A stretch of DNA of 10,234 bases from Microbacterium sp. (GTDB taxonomy: Bacteria > Actinomycetota > Actinomycetes > Actinomycetales > Microbacteriaceae). Shown piece after piece: positions 6,927-10,234 of this stretch. Made by a program: the position numbers and the translations under genes. How positions within the stretch are numbered: the stretch's first letter is position 1; each line of letters begins with the position of its first letter. Location: NCBI GenBank assembly GCA_029267645.1, contig JAJUIM010000046.1:1-10234 (forward strand), given 5' to 3'. The notes beneath the pieces were generated by a model, which made no database searches, was not told where the DNA came from, and saw nothing but the letters and a program-made list of their open reading frames with translations.

Positions 6927-7997
6927 ATGCTCGATCTCACCGCGTCGTCCACCGACATCGCCCGCGCCCTCTGCGACATCCCGAGCGTGTCGGGCGACGA
7001 GAAAGCCCTGGCCGACGCCGTCGAACGGGCGCTGCGGCCGTTCGCGCACCTCGAGGTCGTCCGAGATGGCGACGCCGTCGTCGCGCGCACGGATCTCGGC
7101 CGCCCGACGCGCGTCATCGTCGCCGGCCACCTCGACACCGTGCCGATCAACGACAACGTGCCGTCGCGCTTCGAGACCGACGGCGACGAGACGTTCCTCT
7201 GGGGTCGCGGGTCCGTCGACATGAAGGCGGGCGTCGCGGTGCAGCTCAAGCTCGCGGCCGAGCTCGCGGATCCCGTGCACGACGTCACGTGGATCTGGTA
7301 CGACCATGAGGAGGTCGAGGCCGAGAAGAACGGCCTGGGCCGCCTGGCGACCACGCGCCCCGACCTGTTCGAGGGATCGTTCGCGATCCTCGGCGAACCG
7401 TCGAACGGCGGCATCGAGGGCGGCTGCAACGGCACGCTGCGCGCCGTCGTGCGCACGCGCGGCATGCGCGCCCACAGCGCGCGCGCCTGGATGGGGGAGA
7501 ACGCGATCCACTTCGCGGCGCCCGTCCTCGCGAAGCTCGCGGCCTACGCGGCCAAGACGGTCGACGTCGAGGGCCTCGCCTTCCGCGAGGGCCTCAACGC
7601 CGTGCGCGTCTCGGGCGGCGTCGCGGGCAACGTCATCCCCGACCTGTGCGAGGTCGAGGTCAACTACCGGTTCGCGCCGGACAAGACGCCCGAGCAGGCG
7701 GTCGCCGCCGTGCGCCGGATGTTCGACGAGTACGAGGTCGAGATCACCGACCTCTCGGGCGGCGCGCGCCCAGGGCTCGACGCCCCCATCGCGCAGTCGT
7801 TCGTCGAGGCCGTGGGCGGCGCCCCGCGGCCGAAGTACGGCTGGACCGACGTCGCGCGGTTCAGCGCGCTCGGCATACCGGCCGTCAACTACGGCCCGGG
7901 CGACGGGCAGCTCGCGCACCACGACCAGGAGCGCGTGCCCGTGCGGCAGATCGAGGACGTCGAGCGCGGGCTGCGCGGATGGCTCACGGCGGTCTGA
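6927..7997 (+). CDS. dapE: Succinyl-diaminopimelate desuccinylase DapE (M20 family)
   Basis: This 356-aa zinc hydrolase is predicted to split N-succinyl-LL-diaminopimelate into LL-diaminopimelate and succinate. M20 landmarks are AGHLDTVP (H68 metal ligand, D70), GSVDMKAG (D98, bridging metal ligand), [11 protein letters not shown] (E128 as catalytic base, E129 metal ligand), [16 protein letters not shown] (E157 metal ligand) and [12 protein letters not shown] (H331 metal ligand). The dimerisation domain (about 170-280) contains the [18 protein letters not shown] segment typical of DapE. The ATG at 6927 fits both the domain start and the promoter placement; earlier in-frame codons run back into dapD. 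It is divergent from dapD, with 55 bp between the start codons, and its end overlaps the start of the following glycosyltransferase gene. No residue needed for activity appears altered. Confidence 0.93.
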   Translation: MLDLTASSTDIARALCDIPSVSGDEKALADAVERALRPFAHLEVVRDGDAVVARTDLGRPTRVIVAGHLDTVPINDNVPSRFETDGDETFLWGRGSVDMKAGVAVQLKLAAELADPVHDVTWIWYDHEEVEAEKNGLGRLATTRPDLFEGSFAILGEPSNGGIEGGCNGTLRAVVRTRGMRAHSARAWMGENAIHFAAPVLAKLAAYAAKTVDVEGLAFREGLNAVRVSGGVAGNVIPDLCEVEVNYRFAPDKTPEQAVAAVRRMFDEYEVEITDLSGGARPGLDAPIAQSFVEAVGGAPRPKYGWTDVARFSALGIPAVNYGPGDGQLAHHDQERVPVRQIEDVERGLRGWLTAV

Positions 7998-9253
7998 CCC
8001 GCGAGGACGCGCCCGTCTCCGCGCGCCTCGCATCGCGGCCCGCGTGGATCCGCGTGCTCGTCGTGTACGTCGCGTCGCGCCTCGTCACGACGGCGCTCGC
8101 GCTCCTCAGCGCCGCTCTCGCGCCGGCCGACGGCCGGCACGGCCCCGATCCGAGCCTCATGGACTACGTCGTGGGCTGGGACGCTGCGTGGTACCGCGAG
8201 ATCGCGCTCAACGGCTACCCCGAGTCGGTGCCGGTCGACGACGCGGGCGTCGTGCAGCAGAACGCCTGGGCGTTCATGCCGGTGTTCCCGACGATCGCGC
8301 GGATCCTCGCGGCGGCCTGGCCCGGCGCGGGCTTCGCGTCCGACGATATCTGGGCCGTCGCGAACGCGTGGGGCGTCGCGGCCGGGCTCGTCTCGCTCGC
8401 GGCGGGCTTCGCGGCGTGCCTCGCGCTGCACGCGCTACTCGCGGATCGCCTCGGCGACGACGTGGCCCTGTGGGGCGTCGTCTTCGTCGCGGCGGGCCCG
8501 CTCGGTCTGCTGTTCCAGGTGGGCTACGCCGAGTCGCTGTTCCTCGCGCTCGCGCTATGGGCCCTCGTGGCGATCTCCCGCGAGCGCTGGGCATGGCTCT
8601 ACGCGATTGTCCCCGTCATGGCCTTCACGCGGCCGGGCGAGCTGGCCCTGCCGCTCACGATCGCGCTGTACGGCCTCTGGCGGCTGCGCACGCGTCGCGA
8701 GCGGCCCCTCCGGCGCGCCGAGGTCGTGCACATCCTCGCCCTCGGGGCGCTCGGCACGGTCGCGGGGTTCGCCTGGCCCGTCATCGCGAACACCGTCACG
8801 GGCGACCCGTCGGCGTACTTCGAGACCGAGCTGGCGTGGCGCCGCGGGTGGATCGGCGACGCCGAGGGCGGCTTCGTGCCCGGCGAGGGGTGGCTGCAGG
8901 GCGCGAGCGTCTGGGCCGGGCTGTGGGGCATCCCGCAGTGGGCAGGGTATGTGCTCCTCGCGCTGCTCGCCGCGGCGGCCGTCGCGATCTTCTTCACGCC
9001 CGGCGTGCGCGCGCTCGGCATCGAGACGCGCCTGTGGTCGGCGAGCTACCTCGTCTACATCGCGCTCGTGCTCTTCCCGCAGTCGAGCACCCTGCGGCTG
9101 CTCCTGCCCCTCGCGCCGCTCGTGGCCGCGATCGCGGGCGCGCGCATGCTGCGCTCGACGAGGATCCTCGTCGCCGTCGTCTTCGTCGCCCTGCAGTTCT
9201 GGTGGATCCACGCAATGTACGGCTACGGTAATGCGTACTTCCTGATTCCGTGA
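7979..9253 (+). CDS. PIG-V-like membrane glycosyltransferase (GT-C fold)
   Basis: This 424-aa protein has about nine or ten membrane segments (roughly 24-46, 128-150, 163-180, 183-200, 204-230, 250-272, 320-339, 352-367, 371-389 and 394-411). The first extracytoplasmic loop has GWDAAWYREIALNGYP (about 66-81) with D68 as the likely catalytic acidic residue, then NAWAFMPVFPTIARIL (about 95-110); YAESLFLALALW and TRPGEL follow. This pattern resembles the Mannosyl_trans2/PIG-V family, which transfers a sugar from a polyprenyl-phosphate donor on the outer face of the membrane. Sugar and acceptor are unknown. The ATG at 7979 overlaps the end of dapE by 19 nt and has no clear Shine-Dalgarno, so translation is probably coupled to dapE; the start is less certain than the family. 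Co-transcription with dapE is likely. Confidence 0.8.
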   Translation: MAHGGLTREDAPVSARLASRPAWIRVLVVYVASRLVTTALALLSAALAPADGRHGPDPSLMDYVVGWDAAWYREIALNGYPESVPVDDAGVVQQNAWAFMPVFPTIARILAAAWPGAGFASDDIWAVANAWGVAAGLVSLAAGFAACLALHALLADRLGDDVALWGVVFVAAGPLGLLFQVGYAESLFLALALWALVAISRERWAWLYAIVPVMAFTRPGELALPLTIALYGLWRLRTRRERPLRRAEVVHILALGALGTVAGFAWPVIANTVTGDPSAYFETELAWRRGWIGDAEGGFVPGEGWLQGASVWAGLWGIPQWAGYVLLALLAAAAVAIFFTPGVRALGIETRLWSASYLVYIALVLFPQSSTLRLLLPLAPLVAAIAGARMLRSTRILVAVVFVALQFWWIHAMYGYGNAYFLIP

Positions 9254-9265
9254 CGGCGCGTGACG

Positions 9266-9283
9266 CGCGCCCGGAGGGGCGCG
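9266..9283 (+). terminator. Possible GC-rich hairpin terminator after the glycosyltransferase gene
   Basis: A 7-bp stem CGCGCCC / GGGCGCG with a GGAG loop lies 12 nt after the TGA at 9251-9253. There is no T-tract after it. It may act as a factor-assisted terminator, or may be a chance stem in GC-rich DNA. Confidence 0.35.
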
Positions 9284-9306
9284 AGCGACTCCTGTGCGTC
9301 AGCCGA

Positions 9307-9312
9307 TAGAAT
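9307..9312 (+). promoter_or_regulatory. -10 box of the DUF3117 gene
   Basis: TAGAAT, identical to the fdxA box, lies 31 nt before the ATG at 9344. Transcription would begin near 9319-9320, giving a leader of about 25 nt with a Shine-Dalgarno. Unlike the fdxA case, this message should be leadered. I see no consensus -35. Confidence 0.6.
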
Positions 9313-9326
9313 GGACACGACCAATC

Positions 9327-9337
9327 AGGAAGGGGAG
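9327..9337 (+). promoter_or_regulatory. Ribosome binding site of the DUF3117 gene
   Basis: AGGAAGGGGAG is a strong purine-rich Shine-Dalgarno ending 6 nt before ATG 9344. It decides this start over the in-frame GTG/ATG codons upstream (the frame is open from about 9260). Confidence 0.75.
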
Positions 9338-9343
9338 CCACCT

Positions 9344-9517
9344 ATGGCTGCTATGAAGCCGCGCACCGGAGACGGACCCATGGAGGCCGTGAAGGAGGGG
9401 CGCCTCATCATCGTCCGCGTCCCGCTCGAGGGCGGCGGACGTCTCGTCGTCTCCGTGAACGACGAAGAGGCGAAGGAGCTCCACGACGTGCTGGGCGCGG
9501 CCGTCGCGCCGGCCTGA
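9344..9517 (+). CDS. DUF3117 family small protein
   Basis: A 57-aa protein with the hallmark N-terminus MAAMKPRTGDGPMEAVKEGR, the core RVPLEGGGRLVVSVNDEEAKEL, and a short hydrophobic tail (LGAAVAPA). This is the conserved actinobacterial DUF3117 family, to which M. tuberculosis Rv1211 belongs. I recall a report of calcium binding for Rv1211, but I see no canonical EF-hand loop here, and the biochemical role is unsettled. The predicted shape is a few beta strands followed by a helix (about residues 41-51). The gene stands alone: its own -10 box, a strong ribosome binding site, and a terminator 16 nt after the stop. The ATG at 9344 matches the usual family length of 55-57 aa. Confidence 0.92.
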   Translation: MAAMKPRTGDGPMEAVKEGRLIIVRVPLEGGGRLVVSVNDEEAKELHDVLGAAVAPA

Positions 9518-9532
9518 GCTTCTTCACGCGCA

Positions 9533-9572
9533 GAGAAGGGTCGGATCCCCCCGCGGGAATCCGACCCTTCTC
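9533..9572. terminator. Bidirectional terminator between DUF3117 and the O-methyltransferase
   Basis: An inverted repeat with 18-nt arms (9533-9550 and 9555-9572), a CCGC loop and one mismatch (C9547 against A9558). The outer stem is GAGAAGGGTCGGAT / ATCCGACCCTTCTC. It lies in the 60-bp gap between the DUF3117 stop (9517) and the methyltransferase stop (9578) and serves both convergent genes. The pyrimidine-rich CCCTTCTC end replaces a pure T-tract. Confidence 0.85.
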
Positions 9573-9577
9573 GCATG

Positions 9578-10204
9578 TCAGCGCGGGCGCGTGATCTGCA
9601 GCAGCCCCTCGTCGACGGGCGAGAGCGACGCGACGACGGACGGCGAGGCGAGCGTCTCGGTGATGAGGCTGCGCAGGTCGGCCGTGTGGGCGTCGCGCGC
9701 GACGGGGTCGGCGACGCGCCCGCCCGCGAGCACGCGGGGGACGAGCACGGTCCCGCCCGGCCGCGCGAGCCGCAGGCCGTGCGCGACGTAGTCGATCAGG
9801 TTCTCCGGGTCTGCGTCGATCAGCACGACGTCGTATGCACCCTCGTTCATGCGGGGGAGCACGGCGGTCGCGCGGCCCGTGATGTATCGCACCCGGGAGG
9901 GGGCGATGCGCGCCGCGGCGAAGGCCTCGCGCGCGGCAGCGAGGTGCTCGGGCTCCTTGTCGATCGTGGTCAGCACCGCGCCCGGCGCGCCGTGCAGCAG
10001 CCACAGGCCCGAGACGCCCGCGCCGGTGCCGATCTCGATCATCGATCGCGCTCCCGAGGCGGCGGCGACGACGGCGCACTGCGCGCCGACCGTCGCGCTC
10101 ACGGGCGCCGCGCCGATCTCGAGCGCGTTCTGGCGCGCGCGTCCGATGGCGTCGGGCTCGACCGTGACCTCGCGCACGAAGCGTGCGACAGCGCTGGCAG
10201 ACAT
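9578..10204 (-). CDS. SAM-dependent O-methyltransferase (class I, COMT-like)
   Basis: A 208-aa Rossmann-fold methyltransferase of the Methyltransf_3/COMT-like group. Visible motifs are MIEIGTGAGVSGLWLL (about 55-70, SAM motif I), TTIDKEPEHLAAARE (about 79-93, acidic residue for the ribose) and YDVVLIDADPENLIDYV (about 124-140, D130 in the usual metal-ligand position). The later Asp-Asn pair that completes the metal site in catechol and caffeoyl-CoA methyltransferases is replaced by Pro-Arg (P156, R157 in VLVPRVLAGGRVADP), although the flanking GGxVADP is kept. The substrate is unknown. The ATG at 10204 is chosen because it lies 7 nt after a -10 box; the in-frame GTG at 10213 overlaps that box. 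It resembles M. tuberculosis Rv1220c, which lies divergent from sigE; the region beyond the window end may hold sigE here too. Confidence 0.88.
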   Translation of the reverse strand: MSASAVARFVREVTVEPDAIGRARQNALEIGAAPVSATVGAQCAVVAAASGARSMIEIGTGAGVSGLWLLHGAPGAVLTTIDKEPEHLAAAREAFAAARIAPSRVRYITGRATAVLPRMNEGAYDVVLIDADPENLIDYVAHGLRLARPGGTVLVPRVLAGGRVADPVARDAHTADLRSLITETLASPSVVASLSPVDEGLLQITRPR

Positions 10205-10211
10205 AGGTTCC

Positions 10212-10217
10212 ACCTTA
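10212..10217 (-). promoter_or_regulatory. -10 box of the O-methyltransferase gene, predicted leaderless
   Basis: On the minus strand TAAGGT (plus strand ACCTTA) lies 7 nt before the ATG at 10204, with GGAACCT between. It fits TAnnnT. The -35 would fall at or beyond the window edge and cannot be judged. A start at the GTG overlapping this box would lie upstream of the transcript start. Confidence 0.6.
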
Positions 10218-10234
10218 GACGCCCGCCGCTGTCA

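Noticed and set aside
6882..8033. A 383-codon minus-strand open frame opposite dapE, and similar long antisense frames opposite dapC (3256-4335), gltA (4720-5490) and the glycosyltransferase (8555-9211).
   Set aside because: They mirror the third-position G/C bias of the real genes, have low-complexity Arg/Ala-rich or His/Val/Glu-rich translations, and the plus-strand genes show clear family motifs.
7306..9231. A 641-codon plus-strand frame running through dapE and the glycosyltransferase gene.
   Set aside because: Its translation is almost entirely Arg, Ala, Ser and Pro, as expected from a frame shifted against GC-rich genes; it crosses two well-supported genes.
10205..10213. A methyltransferase start at the in-frame GTG at 10213.
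   Set aside because: This codon overlaps the -10 box TAAGGT; the ATG at 10204 has the same 7-nt placement seen for three other genes.
1..10234. Mobile elements, phage genes, CRISPR repeats, toxin-antitoxin pairs, or an unusual multi-gene system.
   Set aside because: All genes belong to recognisable or plausibly core actinobacterial families with uniform base composition; no repeats with regular spacing or terminal inverted repeats were seen.

Overview
The window is about 10.2 kb of very GC-rich DNA, densely packed with genes, with GTG starts, strong G/C bias at third codon positions, and TAnnnT -10 boxes placed directly before start codons. Together with the protein families, this points to a high-GC actinobacterium, most likely a member of the Microbacteriaceae (Microbacterium-like). 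It looks like ordinary chromosomal housekeeping DNA. I see no transposase, integrase, phage gene, CRISPR array, tRNA or rRNA. The typA, fdxA-dapC, dapD/dapE, DUF3117 and O-methyltransferase families occur in a broadly similar order in the Mycobacterium tuberculosis Rv1165-Rv1220c interval as I recall it, so this is probably vertically inherited core genome.

Layout, left to right. (1) The 3' part of a membrane-anchored PH-domain protein, then typA (ribosome-associated GTPase) followed 4 nt later by a small four-helix membrane protein. (2) fdxA (7Fe ferredoxin) with dapC (succinyldiaminopimelate aminotransferase) starting 2 nt after its stop. (3) gltA (citrate synthase) with its own promoter and a structured leader. 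(4) A shared 54-bp palindromic terminator, then dapD on the minus strand, convergent to gltA. (5) A 55-bp divergent promoter region, then dapE on the plus strand, overlapped by a PIG-V-like membrane glycosyltransferase gene. (6) A 57-aa DUF3117 gene on its own, a second bidirectional terminator, and on the minus strand an O-methyltransferase whose start is 30 nt from the window end.

Functionally, dapD, dapC and dapE encode three enzymes that follow one another in the succinylase branch of diaminopimelate/lysine synthesis: N-succinylation of tetrahydrodipicolinate, transamination, and desuccinylation. They lie in three separate transcription units here, with gltA (acetyl-CoA entry to the TCA cycle, which supplies the succinyl-CoA used by DapD) between dapC and dapD. 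No gene gap exceeds about 140 bp.

I found no convincing new multi-gene system. The observations most worth checking are four start codons (fdxA, dapD, dapE, O-methyltransferase) that each lie exactly 7 nt after a TAnnnT box, suggesting leaderless mRNAs; an O-methyltransferase that lacks the usual Asp-Asn metal ligands; two bidirectional terminators with a shared stem core; and the gltA leader.
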